DNA of 64,000 bases, taken from Tsukamurella paurometabola. GTDB lineage: Bacteria > Actinomycetota > Actinomycetes > Mycobacteriales > Mycobacteriaceae. The notes under the pieces are model-generated. The model saw only the letters and a list, made by a program, of their open reading frames with translations. It did not search any database and had not been told where the DNA came from. Positions 27,971 to 36,231 of the stretch are shown here, piece by piece; within the stretch, counting starts at the first letter, position 1, and each line of letters begins with the position of its first letter. The translations under genes and the position numbers were made by a program. Location: the NCBI RefSeq assembly GCF_900631615.1, contig NZ_LR131273.1, positions 1,054,001-1,118,000 of the forward strand, read 5' to 3'.

Positions 27971-29803
27971 GTGACAGCCGACCACGACCACGACGTGCAC
28001 GACGACGCCGCAGCGCACGTGCACAGCCACTCGCTGACCTCCATCTCCCTCGGTAGATGGGCGTCGCGGGTCGTGGTCGGCCTGCTCGCCGTGATCGGAG
28101 TCCTGGTCGTGGCGGGCGTGATCCTGCTGTGGCCGTCCCAGATCCGCGTGAGCGTGCCCTCGGGGCCGCCGACGCCGACGCTGGCGAAGGGCGAGGTCTC
28201 CGAGCAGCTGGTCGGCGACTGCAACTTCTCCCCGTCGGGGAACGGCCAGCTCAGCGATACCGAGCCGCACCCGGTGCTCAATCCCGACGGTGGCTGCCTC
28301 AACAGTTCCGTGAAGATCACGAGCGGCCCCGACGCCGGCAAGTGGACGATGTTCTCCATCGGCACGCAGCGGATGAACGTCTCCGCCGTGCCCGGGAAGA
28401 CCTCGCCGGACGCGGCACCGTCGGGCATCGACGTCTCGCGCCCCGCCACCCCCGGCACCGGGCAGCCGGATCTCTCGCCCGGCACCAAGATCATGATGAG
28501 CTGGAACGGCGGCGGCGTGGCCGGCTCGCCGTCGAACTACGCCTTCTACGACTACGCGCGCGGCGTCTCGCTGTGGGTGTGGGGCCTGGTGTTCGCGGCC
28601 GTCGTGATCGCGGTGGCGCAGTGGCGCGGCCTGCGGGCGCTGCTCGGCCTGGCGCTCTCCGGCGTGGTGATCGTGTTCTTCGCGCTGCCGTCCATCCTCG
28701 ACGGGCACTCGGCCGTCTGGGTGGCGCTGGTGGCCTCGGCGGTGATCCTGTACCTCGTGCTGTACCTGGCGCACGGCGTCTCGCTGCGCACGTCGGCGGC
28801 GCTGCTGGGCACGCTGTGCTCGCTGGCGGTGTGCGCCGCGCTGGCCTGGCTCGCGACGATCACCACGCAGGTCACGGGCCTGAGCAGCGAGGACACCACC
28901 AACCTGCAGGCCTACGCATCCACGGTCTCCACCTCGGGTGTGCTCCTCGCGGGCTTCGTCATCGGCGCGCTCGGCGTCCTCAACGACGTGACGATCACGC
29001 AGTCGTCGGCGACCTTCGAGCTGGCGAAGCTCTCCCCGAAGTCGTCGCGGCGCCGCACCTTCCTCTCGGCGATGCGCGTGGGCCGCGACCACATCGCGTC
29101 GACGGTCTACACCCTGGTCTTCGCCTACGTGGGCACCGCGCTGCCGCTGCTGCTGCTGTTCTCCATCGCGGGCCGGCCGCTGGGGCAGGTGCTCACGTCG
29201 GACTCGGTGGCGATCGAGCTGGTCCGCGCCTTCGTCGGCGGCATCGGCCTCGCCCTGTCCGTGCCGCTGACCACCGCCATCGCGACGCTGCTCGCCAAGC
29301 CCAAGCGGGTGGCCGTGAGCGCCGAGGCCGCCAAGCGGTACACGCAGAGCCATCCCGACGCCGACCCGTCGGAGATCCGGGTGCGGGAACGTCGCGCGAC
29401 GGCCCGGGCGGCGGCGTCCGCGTCGTCGTCCGACGGTGCCGCCGGTTCGGCACCCGTGCGCCGGGCCGCGGCGGAGCGTCGCGCCGAGGGCGAGCCCCAG
29501 CCCGCGACTCCGGCGGAGCCGCAGCCCGCGACCGGGCAGCTGCCCGTCGCGCCGCCGACGGGCCAGTTCCCCGTCGCATCGCGCCCCGCGGCGCCCCGGT
29601 CCGAGGGCCGATCCGAGCCCCGGCCGGTCGCGCCGCCGGCGGCCCCGTCTTCGCCGTCGACCCCGGCTCCGCGGCCGGGTCGCCGGCGCCTGCCGGACGA
29701 GCCGACCCCCGCGCCCCCGCGGCCACAGCCGCGCCCGCCGGTGCTGCCGGATCCGCCGGTGCAGGACCCGCCGCCGCGGCGGGGCCGGCATTCGGCCGAT
29801 TAG
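27971..29803 (+). CDS. YibE/F-family multi-pass membrane protein
   Basis: 610 residues from GTG 27971. A His/Asp-rich N-terminus (DHDHDVHDDAAAHVHSHS) that could hold metal precedes the first helix. An extracytoplasmic domain of about 130 residues is followed by seven or more helices carrying the YibE/F signature (GVLNDVTITQSSATFEL). The last 150 residues are Pro/Ala/Arg-rich with two copies of a TGQxPVA unit. The function of YibE/F is not established. It starts ten bases after alaA, so they probably share a transcript. Confidence 0.88.
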   Translation: MTADHDHDVHDDAAAHVHSHSLTSISLGRWASRVVVGLLAVIGVLVVAGVILLWPSQIRVSVPSGPPTPTLAKGEVSEQLVGDCNFSPSGNGQLSDTEPHPVLNPDGGCLNSSVKITSGPDAGKWTMFSIGTQRMNVSAVPGKTSPDAAPSGIDVSRPATPGTGQPDLSPGTKIMMSWNGGGVAGSPSNYAFYDYARGVSLWVWGLVFAAVVIAVAQWRGLRALLGLALSGVVIVFFALPSILDGHSAVWVALVASAVILYLVLYLAHGVSLRTSAALLGTLCSLAVCAALAWLATITTQVTGLSSEDTTNLQAYASTVSTSGVLLAGFVIGALGVLNDVTITQSSATFELAKLSPKSSRRRTFLSAMRVGRDHIASTVYTLVFAYVGTALPLLLLFSIAGRPLGQVLTSDSVAIELVRAFVGGIGLALSVPLTTAIATLLAKPKRVAVSAEAAKRYTQSHPDADPSEIRVRERRATARAAASASSSDGAAGSAPVRRAAAERRAEGEPQPATPAEPQPATGQLPVAPPTGQFPVASRPAAPRSEGRSEPRPVAPPAAPSSPSTPAPRPGRRRLPDEPTPAPPRPQPRPPVLPDPPVQDPPPRRGRHSAD

Positions 29804-29843
29804 GACGACGGAGGGCGACGCCCGCGGCGATGGCGGCGTGCGG

Positions 29844-30410
29844 TCAGTTCTGGAAGTTGAGGTACGCCTTCGAGGGCGTCGGGCCGCGCTGGCCCTGGTA
29901 CTTCGACCCCACCGATGAGCTGCCGTAGGGGTTCTCCGCCGGGCTGGTGAGCCGGAACAGGCACAGCTGGCCGATCTTCATGCCCGGCCACAACGTGATC
30001 GGCAGGTTGGCGACGTTCGACAGCTCCAGCGTGATGTGCCCGGAGAAGCCCGGATCGATGAAGCCGGCGGTCGAGTGCGTCAGCAGGCCGAGTCGGCCCA
30101 GCGAGGACTTGCCCTCGAGGCGGCCCGCCAGGTCGTCGGGCAGCGTGCACACCTCGAGCGTGGAGCCGAGTACGAATTCGCCGGGGTGCAGCACGAACGG
30201 CTCCCCCTCGGCGGGTTCGACCAGCGAGGTCAGCTCGTCCTGCCGCTGCTTCGGGTCGATGTGCGTGTAGCGGGTGTTGTTGAACACCCGGAACAGGCCG
30301 TCGAGCCGCACGTCCACGCTGGACGGCTGCACCATCTGCGGGTCGAAGGGATCGATCCCCAGGCGGCCGGATTCCACGTGGGCGCGGATGTCGCGATCGG
30401 AGAGCAGCAC
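29844..30410 (-). CDS. dcd: dCTP deaminase (probably bifunctional dCTP deaminase/dUTPase)
   Basis: 188 residues from GTG 30410 ([22 protein letters not shown]). It is highly conserved with mycobacterial Dcd: [43 protein letters not shown] (split by the substrate loop) and [12 protein letters not shown]. The M. tuberculosis enzyme converts dCTP to dUMP in one step, and the near-identical active-site blocks suggest the same here. A tRNA-Gly lies about 0.75 kb away, as in mycobacteria. Confidence 0.96.
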   Translation of the reverse strand: MLLSDRDIRAHVESGRLGIDPFDPQMVQPSSVDVRLDGLFRVFNNTRYTHIDPKQRQDELTSLVEPAEGEPFVLHPGEFVLGSTLEVCTLPDDLAGRLEGKSSLGRLGLLTHSTAGFIDPGFSGHITLELSNVANLPITLWPGMKIGQLCLFRLTSPAENPYGSSSVGSKYQGQRGPTPSKAYLNFQN

Positions 30411-30490
30411 GGGTTCAGCGTAAGGCAGGCCATCCGGGCCGCGAGCGTTGCCACGGGTAACGATCTGCGGGCGCGCGGCGACCACAGGGC

Positions 30491-31081
30491 ATGAAGCCCG
30501 CGCGGATCGTGCTCCCCGCCCTCCTGGCCGTCGTCGTGTCCGCCTGCGGTTCCGGGGCCGACGGTCCGCCCACGGCCACCGTGCCACCACCGGTCACGGA
30601 CCCCGGAATCACGACATCGGCGCCGGTCACGGCATCGGACCCGGTCGACCCGCCGCGGTCGGCGGCACCGTCCCCGGCCGCGACCGTGGCGGACCCGCCC
30701 GACCGGTATCGGCCGGCCAACGGCGACGGCGTGTACTTCTTCACCCCGAGCCGCAACATCGCGTGCGGCCTCGATGCCGGGACGGTGGGCTGCCAGGTCT
30801 TCACGACCTCCGTGATCCCGCCCGGCGCCGACTGCGACCGCGGCACGATGCCGCGGGATCGGCTGTCGAAGGGGTACTTCTCGCTGCAGGGCGGCCCGTT
30901 CGAGCCGTCGTGCTTCAACCAGGGCCTGTTCTTCATGGTGATCCCGGAGCAGAAGACGCTAGAGTACGGGCACAGCGTGACCGCGGGCGGCATGACCTGC
31001 GTGTCGGAGAGTCGCGGTGTGACCTGCGATCGGGGCCGGCACGGCTTCTTCGTCTCGGCGCAGCGTTTCGATCGGTGGTGA
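30491..31081 (+). CDS. Lipoprotein with Cys-rich domain, unknown function
   Basis: 196 residues. The lipobox VVSAC (Cys19) follows a short basic start and hydrophobic core, so it should be a secreted lipoprotein. A Thr/Pro/Ala-rich linker (about 25-75) leads to a compact domain with at least five Cys (NIACGLD, VGCQV, DCDRG, SCFNQG, MTCVSE, VTCDRG) that likely form disulfides outside the cell. The pattern resembles small actinobacterial secreted domains of unknown role. It is divergent from dcd. Confidence 0.82.
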   Translation: MKPARIVLPALLAVVVSACGSGADGPPTATVPPPVTDPGITTSAPVTASDPVDPPRSAAPSPAATVADPPDRYRPANGDGVYFFTPSRNIACGLDAGTVGCQVFTTSVIPPGADCDRGTMPRDRLSKGYFSLQGGPFEPSCFNQGLFFMVIPEQKTLEYGHSVTAGGMTCVSESRGVTCDRGRHGFFVSAQRFDRW

Positions 31082-31157
31082 CGGCCCGTCGGCGCCGACG
31101 ACGCCCGTGCTACTGTTGCCGGTACGCGCGACGCCGTCGATGACGGTGCCGCGACTG

Positions 31158-31231
31158 CCGATGTAGTTCAATGGTAGAACTCCTGCTTCCCAAGCAGGTA
31201 GCGCGGGTTCGATTCCCGTCATCGGCTCCAC
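31158..31231 (+). tRNA. tRNA-Gly (anticodon CCC), CCA encoded
   Basis: The acceptor GCCGATG pairs with CATCGGC. The anticodon stem CCTGC/GCAGG closes the loop TTCCCAA, with anticodon CCC at 31190-31192. The T arm has GGTTCGATTCC and the 3' end reads T-CCA. All four arms fold by eye. Confidence 0.95.
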
Positions 31232-31298
31232 CCGCCCCGCGCGACGCGGGGTCCGCCGCATCCCGCCTGCGTATGGACCGCAGCCCACCGCCCCGCCG

Positions 31299-32165
31299 TC
31301 AGGCCGCCGCGGGCTCCGGATTCGCACTCCGCGCGACCTGATCGAGGTACAGCTGCGCGTTGGTGACGATGAGGAACGGGAGGACGGCGAGCTGCCCGAC
31401 GACCCATCCGACGGTCGCGAGCACGAGGCTGGCGAGGGTCTGGGAGGCGATGTCGTCTCCCGGTCGCGCGGCGATCGCGGCGAGGCTGAACGGCAGCCCC
31501 ACGACCGTGGAGACCACGGTCACCAGCACATAGGTGCAGATCACCCGGCCCAACAGCCGCCAGTAGCCGCGCCGCTGCAGTGCCAGCGCGCGCCACAGCG
31601 CGTCGACGGGCCGCATCTTCTCGAGGACGAGCATCGGGCCGGCGATGGCGAGTGTGGGCAGGGCGGCGAGTACCGCCGCGGCGGCGAGGGTGAGGAGCAC
31701 CGTCGCGGTGAGGCGGGCGGACTCCGGCGCGGCGCGCACGGCGAGCGCGATCGCGAGCGCGGCCGCCGTGACGACCGGCACCACGACCACCGCCACGTCC
31801 AGGCAGCCGAGCCCCACGGCGGCCGGCAGGCGCGGCTTGGCCTCCCGCCACGCGGCGCGCAGCGGGGTGTGTTCGCCGGCGAGGTGGCGGTACGCGACGA
31901 CGGAGCCGATCGCCGTCACGGCCACGCTGACGAGCATCCACACGAGCGTCACCAGGATCGTGCCGGCGGGGTAGAAGCCCAGTGTCACGACGACCTGCAG
32001 GCTGTCGCGGTCGACCATGGGGGTCCAGCGCGGGTTCCGGATCAGCGGCAGTCGCGCGAGTACCCCCAGCACCGCGATGGTGGCGATGAGCACGGCGGCG
32101 ATTCCCAGCGTGGAGCCGGGGTTCGCGCGAAGGACCGCGACGGAGGACCGGTAGATGCCGATCAA
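31299..32165 (-). CDS. Multi-pass membrane protein (glycerophosphodiesterase membrane-domain-like)
   Basis: About 288 residues with roughly six helices, for example STLGIAAVLIATIAVLGVLA and LDVAVVVVPVVTAAALAIAL. The pattern AWREAKPRLPAAVGLGCLDV and RALALQRRGYWRLLGRVICTYVL resembles actinobacterial proteins with a glycerophosphoryl diester phosphodiesterase membrane domain, but no catalytic domain is attached. The start is uncertain. TTG 32165 is the only standard codon in the right place, yet a CTG at 32189 overlapping the upstream stop, with GAGGA nearby, would give eight more conserved-looking residues. It forms an operon with the PLDc_N gene. Confidence 0.75.
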   Translation of the reverse strand: MIGIYRSSVAVLRANPGSTLGIAAVLIATIAVLGVLARLPLIRNPRWTPMVDRDSLQVVVTLGFYPAGTILVTLVWMLVSVAVTAIGSVVAYRHLAGEHTPLRAAWREAKPRLPAAVGLGCLDVAVVVVPVVTAAALAIALAVRAAPESARLTATVLLTLAAAAVLAALPTLAIAGPMLVLEKMRPVDALWRALALQRRGYWRLLGRVICTYVLVTVVSTVVGLPFSLAAIAARPGDDIASQTLASLVLATVGWVVGQLAVLPFLIVTNAQLYLDQVARSANPEPAAA

Positions 32166-32185
32166 CGTGCGCGGCGGGGTGGTGC

Positions 32186-32557
32186 TCAGTCCTTGTCCTC
32201 GGGCGAGTCGGCGCGGTTGCGGGCGTCGAGCTCCTTGGCGCGGCGCCGCTGCTCCTCGGCCCGCGCACGGCACTGCCGCAAGAATTCGTCGTCGTCGTCC
32301 GGGTACTGGGCGATGTGCCGGCCCGGGCGCTCGTACTCGGGGAATCCCGTGGTGCGCGACGGTGCGCCGCCGCCCGCGACGGACCCGACGGGCCGGCCGA
32401 GGAGGAACCAGATGAGGGAGCCCGCGAGGGGGATGAGAATGACGATGATGAGCCAGCCGCCCTTGGGCAGGTGGCGCACCCGGTATTCGTCCGAGACGAT
32501 CACGTCGATGAGCGCGGCGACCCACAGCAGCATCACTATCGCACCGAAATACGGCAT
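32186..32557 (-). CDS. Small membrane protein with PLDc_N domain
   Basis: 123 residues. Two helices (GAIVMLLWVAALIDVIV and WLIIVILIPLAGSLIWFLLGRP) form the phospholipase-D N-terminal-like domain that is common as a stand-alone protein in actinobacteria. A charged helical tail rich in Arg, Glu and Asp follows and probably faces the cytoplasm. The ATG at 32557 is preferred over a GTG at 32569. Its stop region overlaps the possible start of the next gene. Confidence 0.82.
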   Translation of the reverse strand: MPYFGAIVMLLWVAALIDVIVSDEYRVRHLPKGGWLIIVILIPLAGSLIWFLLGRPVGSVAGGGAPSRTTGFPEYERPGRHIAQYPDDDDEFLRQCRARAEEQRRRAKELDARNRADSPEDKD

Positions 32558-32633
32558 ATTGACCCCCACCCTTAGGAAAACGGATAGCCGATGCTACCGC
32601 GAACCCGTTTCCGAATCGACCTATTGTGGCAGC

Positions 32634-32957
32634 GTGAGTGATCTCAGCTGGCCGGCCACCCGTGTTCTCAGCATCGGGAAGCGCTCCGGCGCCGTCCCCG
32701 GGCACCTGGAGCTGACCGATACGCACCTGCGATTCCGCCCGGCGGGCATCGCGGCGAAGGTGCAGGGAACGCCCTTCGCGGTCCAGCTCAAGCACGTCGC
32801 GGGCGCCGGGATCACCGAGGTGACGGCCGGCCTGTTCAAGCGCACCCGGCAGCGGCTGTGCATCACCCTCGGCGACGGTTCCGAGCAGTTCTTCGAGGTG
32901 GGGCGGCCCGATGACGTCGCCGAGGCCGTGCGCGTCAGGCTCGGAGGCGCCGCGTGA
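32634..32957 (+). CDS. PH/GRAM-like domain protein
   Basis: 107 residues from GTG 32634. The short beta-strand pattern (GHLELTDTHLRFRP, VQLKHVAGAGITEV, RLCITLGDGSEQFFEVGRPDDV) and closing helix (AEAVRVRL) fit a single bacterial PH/GRAM-like domain. The partner is unknown. It overlaps mtnP by four bases (GTGA), so the two are translated together. That link to methylthioadenosine salvage is not explained by any known function. Confidence 0.7.
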   Translation: MSDLSWPATRVLSIGKRSGAVPGHLELTDTHLRFRPAGIAAKVQGTPFAVQLKHVAGAGITEVTAGLFKRTRQRLCITLGDGSEQFFEVGRPDDVAEAVRVRLGGAA

Positions 32958-33739
32958 TCGGCGTGATCGGCGGGACCGGCCTGTACCGGTTCCTGCCGGG
33001 CGGGAGCGAGGAGCGCACCGTCGACACCCCCTACGGGCGGCCGAGCGCGCCGATCACCGTCGGCAAGGTCGCGGGGCGCGAGGTGGCCTTCCTCCCCCGG
33101 CACGGCCTGGGCCACGAGTTCTCGCCGCACACCGTGCCCTACCGGGCGAACCTCTGGGCGCTGCGCAGCCTCGGGGTGCGCAAGGTGCTCGCGCCGTGCG
33201 CCGTCGGAAGCCTCGACGGTGCCGCGGGCCCCGGCACCATCGCCGTCCCGGAGCAGCTCGTGGACCGGACGTTCTCCCGCCCGTCCACGTACTTCGACGG
33301 TGGCGGGGTGCACGTGAGCTTCGCGGACCCCTACTGCCCCGTCCTGCGCGCCGCGGCGGCCCCGCACGCCGACCGCGCCGATTCGACGATGGTCGTCATC
33401 GAGGGCCCGCGATTCTCGACCCGCGCCGAGAGCCGGTGGTACGCCGCGCAGGGCTGGGACCTGGTGAACATGACCGGTCTGCCCGAGGCGACTCTGGCCC
33501 GCGAGCTCAAGCTCTGCTACGCCTCGATCGCGCTGGTCACCGACCTGGACGCGGGTATCGAGGCGGGCGAGGGCGTACGCACCGAAGACGTGCTCGCGCA
33601 GTTCCGCGCGAACCTGCCACGACTGACCGACGTGCTGGCGAAGACGATCGCCGCGACCGATCCCGCCGCGCCGTGCGACTGCGCGGCGGGCGATCACGAC
33701 CTGCCCGGCGGCCTGGACGCCCAACCGGTCTGGGTCTAG
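32954..33739 (+). CDS. mtnP: S-methyl-5'-thioadenosine phosphorylase family
   Basis: 261 residues. The PNP/MTAP motifs are IGVIGGTGLY, PRHGLGHEFSPHTVPYRAN (phosphate and His site), PCAVGSL, the purine pocket EGPRFSTRAESRWY and VNMTGLPEATLAREL. It splits methylthioadenosine into adenine and methylthioribose-1-phosphate, salvage from polyamine and homoserine lactone-type reactions. The M. tuberculosis relative is annotated pnp (Rv0535). The GTG start overlaps the PH-like gene, and the stop overlaps the convergent SHOCT gene. Confidence 0.92.
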   Translation: MIGVIGGTGLYRFLPGGSEERTVDTPYGRPSAPITVGKVAGREVAFLPRHGLGHEFSPHTVPYRANLWALRSLGVRKVLAPCAVGSLDGAAGPGTIAVPEQLVDRTFSRPSTYFDGGGVHVSFADPYCPVLRAAAAPHADRADSTMVVIEGPRFSTRAESRWYAAQGWDLVNMTGLPEATLARELKLCYASIALVTDLDAGIEAGEGVRTEDVLAQFRANLPRLTDVLAKTIAATDPAAPCDCAAGDHDLPGGLDAQPVWV

Positions 33740-34074
33740 CCCTCGGCGAGGATCTTCGCGCGCGCCGCGGCGCGTTCGTCTGCGTCGATGACGCCGCGTT
33801 CTGCGAGGTCGTCGATCTCCGCGAGCCGCTCCTCGATCGACCGCTCCGCGCCGAGCGTGCGACTTTGCAGAGCTTGTACCTGCAGGTCGGTCTCCAGGGT
33901 GAAGTAGTCCTCACCGCGGCTCGCCGCCGCGTTGTAATTGCTCAACCAGATCGCCGCACGCACGACAAGGCTGACCACCGCAATGACGGCGAGCGCGCCG
34001 AAGAAGTACGGAAAGGCCGTCTCCATGAACGATGCGAAGCCGTCCTGCTGAGGCTCGGGCGTGGTCGGGAACAT
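33736..34074 (-). CDS. Small membrane protein with C-terminal SHOCT domain
   Basis: 112 residues: one helix (FFGALAVIAVVSLVVRAAIWL), a linker, then a C-terminal SHOCT motif (SIEERLAEIDDLAERGVIDADERAAARAKIL). SHOCT modules are short oligomerisation domains; the job of the protein is unknown. Its stop overlaps the mtnP stop by four bases on the opposite strand. Confidence 0.85.
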   Translation of the reverse strand: MFPTTPEPQQDGFASFMETAFPYFFGALAVIAVVSLVVRAAIWLSNYNAAASRGEDYFTLETDLQVQALQSRTLGAERSIEERLAEIDDLAERGVIDADERAAARAKILAEG

Positions 34075-34100
34075 GCGCCGAGAATAGCGCAGAATGCAGA

Positions 34101-34131
34101 ATCCGCATGACCTGATTCAGGTCATGCGGAT
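34101..34131. terminator. 31-bp perfect palindrome, probable terminator of the SRPBCC gene
   Basis: Fifteen-base arms (ATCCGCATGACCTGA and its complement) around a single T lie 17 bp after the stop of the SRPBCC gene (34148, minus strand) and upstream of the SHOCT gene. No T-run follows. Absence of a loop makes a cruciform or protein site an alternative. Confidence 0.6.
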
Positions 34132-34147
34132 CCCGTTGTGCGTGCGG

Positions 34148-34639
34148 CTACGCCGAGCCGAGGTAGCGCTCGGTGTCGCGCTGCAGCCACTTGACGATCA
34201 GGCCCACCGGGAGGCCGCTGAGTCCGATCGCCCGGTCGCCGCCGATCGGCTCGATGAGCAGCGTCCACGTGAACACGGAGCCGCCGTCGGGGTGCGCCTC
34301 CACGCGGTACTTCTCCGCGAGCCGGGCCAGGCCGGGGGCGGTGGCGGACTGGACGTAGAAGGCCTTCTCGCACAGCGTCTCCGACTCCTCCCACGAGTAG
34401 AAGAGCTCGTCCGCGCTGATTCCCGGGCCGAGGTGCACCCGCCGGGTGGAGCCGGCGGCGAAGGGCCGCGGGCTGGTCCACTCGATCTTGCGAATCCCCT
34501 TGCACCAGTGCAGGGGCCGGTCCGAGGTCAGCTCACCCCACACCCAGGAGACGGGGCGCGCGGAGCGCACCGAGAACTCGTACACGCCGGGACGCCCGGC
34601 CTGCAGTTCGGCGGGGAGGACGGGCTTGAGTGCGGGCAT
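34148..34639 (-). CDS. SRPBCC-family (polyketide cyclase-like) protein
   Basis: 163 residues of helix-grip fold: FSVRSARPVSWVWGELTSDRPLHWCKGI at the front, an ELFYSWEE strand, a long final helix (GLIVKWLQRDTERYLGSA). The ligand is unknown. It follows the class III aminotransferase by 25 bp in the same direction, so the two probably form an operon. A 31-bp palindrome after it may end the transcript. Confidence 0.85.
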   Translation of the reverse strand: MPALKPVLPAELQAGRPGVYEFSVRSARPVSWVWGELTSDRPLHWCKGIRKIEWTSPRPFAAGSTRRVHLGPGISADELFYSWEESETLCEKAFYVQSATAPGLARLAEKYRVEAHPDGGSVFTWTLLIEPIGGDRAIGLSGLPVGLIVKWLQRDTERYLGSA

Positions 34640-34664
34640 GCTCTTACTCCTGGCGTGGGGAAGG

Positions 34665-36050
34665 TCAGACGGTGTGCGCGTCCGCCACGTTCAGCGCCTC
34701 GTCGATGATGGCGAGGCCCTCGCGGGCCTCCTCGGCGGAGACGTTGCACGGCGGCACGACGTGGATGCGGTTGTAGTTGGCGAAGGGCAGCAGGCCGCCC
34801 TTCTTGAGCGCGGCGACGGTCTCGTTCATCGCGGGGCTGCTGCCGCCGTAGGGCGCCAGCGGCTCGCGGGTCTCCTTGTCGCGGACCAGTTCGATGGCGA
34901 AGAAGACGCCCTCGCCGCGCACGTCGCCGACGGACGGGTGCTTCGCCTTGAAGCCCTCGAGGGTCGGCCGGATGATCTCGTCGCCGATCGTCGCGGCGTT
35001 CTCGACCATGCCCTCCTCGGCCATGGCGTTGATCGTCGCGACCGCGGAGGCGGTGGCCAGCGGGTGACCCGAGTAGGTGAGGCCGCCCGGGTAGGGCTTG
35101 TCGGCGAAGGTCGCCGCGATCTCGGCGCCGATGGCGACGCCGCCGAGCGGCACGTAGCCGCTGTTCACGCCCTTGGCGAAGGTCATCAGGTCGGGCACGA
35201 CGGGACCCGCGGCGGTGGCGGCGTGCTCGATGGCGAACCACTTGCCGGTGCGGCCGAAGCCGGCCATGACCTCGTCGGCGATCATGACGATCCCGTACTT
35301 GGTGCACAGCTCGCGGACGCCGGCGAGGTAGCCGGGCGGCGGCACCATGATGCCGGGGGTGCCGGGGATCGATTCGAGGATGATCGCGGCGATGGTGTTC
35401 GGGCCCTCGAGCACGATGGTGCGCTCGAGGTGCTCGAGGGCGCGCTGGCTCTCCTGCTCCTCGGTCTCCGCATAGAAGGACGAGCGGTAGAGGAAGGGAC
35501 CGTCGAAGTGGGCGACGGACTCGCCGCCGACGTCGCTCGCGAACCGGCGGGTGTCGCCGGTGACGTTGATCGCCAGCTCGGTGCCGCCGTGGTAGCTGCG
35601 GTAGCGGCTGAGCACCTTGCGGCGGCCGGTGTGCACGCGGGCCATGCGGATGGCGTGCTCGACCGCATCGGCGCCGCCGTTGGTGAAGAACACCTTGTCC
35701 AGGTCGCCGGGGGTGCGCTCGGCGATGAGCCGGGCGGCCTCACTACGGGATTCGTTGACGTGCTGCGGCGCGATGGTGCAGATCTTCGCGGCCTGCTCCG
35801 CGATGGCCGCGACGACCTTCGGGTGCTGGTGGCCGATGTTGGTGTTGACCATCTGCGAGCTGAAGTCGAGGAGCTTGCGCCCCTCGCCGTCCCACACGTA
35901 GGAGCCCTCGGACGCGAGGATGGTCATGGGGGTGATCTGCGCCTGCGCCGACCACGAGTGGAAGACATGGGCGCGGTCGAGCTCGTAGGCGCGGGTCCCT
36001 GCGGCGATGGCGTCGTCGAGGGTCCGGCCGTCGGGCAGCGTGTTCGTCAT
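34665..36050 (-). CDS. Class III (omega) aminotransferase
   Basis: 461 residues. The PLP lysine is in TFAKGVNSGYVPLGG, with the other class III marks present: HQHPKVV near the start, FFTNGGADAVEHAIRMAR, SRYRSYHGGT and MIADEVMAGFGRTG. These enzymes move amino groups from beta-alanine, 4-aminobutyrate, putrescine or related amines to a 2-oxoacid. The exact substrate cannot be read. It is followed by the SRPBCC gene. Upstream, 181 bp of intergenic sequence separates it from glsA and holds an 11-bp palindrome (GTCACGGTGAC, 36129-36139) and one GACGGTGC octamer. Confidence 0.9.
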   Translation of the reverse strand: MTNTLPDGRTLDDAIAAGTRAYELDRAHVFHSWSAQAQITPMTILASEGSYVWDGEGRKLLDFSSQMVNTNIGHQHPKVVAAIAEQAAKICTIAPQHVNESRSEAARLIAERTPGDLDKVFFTNGGADAVEHAIRMARVHTGRRKVLSRYRSYHGGTELAINVTGDTRRFASDVGGESVAHFDGPFLYRSSFYAETEEQESQRALEHLERTIVLEGPNTIAAIILESIPGTPGIMVPPPGYLAGVRELCTKYGIVMIADEVMAGFGRTGKWFAIEHAATAAGPVVPDLMTFAKGVNSGYVPLGGVAIGAEIAATFADKPYPGGLTYSGHPLATASAVATINAMAEEGMVENAATIGDEIIRPTLEGFKAKHPSVGDVRGEGVFFAIELVRDKETREPLAPYGGSSPAMNETVAALKKGGLLPFANYNRIHVVPPCNVSAEEAREGLAIIDEALNVADAHTV

Positions 36051-36231
36051 AGCTGTTACTCCAAGAAAAATGTCTGCGGCAATGCTTATCTGGCGATATC
36101 CGCGGGTATGCGCTGCTCACCTGATCACGTCACGGTGACTGCAACGATACTCGCCGGATCGGGGGCTCTTCCGGGGGCTTCCGTGCTCTGCGGCCCCGGC
36201 GGGAGCGGGCACCGTCGGATAGCTTTGCAGT

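Noticed and set aside
25640-29791. 1383-residue minus-strand frame
   Set aside because: It spans the antisense of three real plus-strand genes and has no domain; high-GC third-position artefact.
34101-34131. 31-bp palindrome as a member of the ATGCG-N5-CGCAT family
   Set aside because: Half-sites are in the opposite order (CGCAT then ATGCG) with a 17-base separation.
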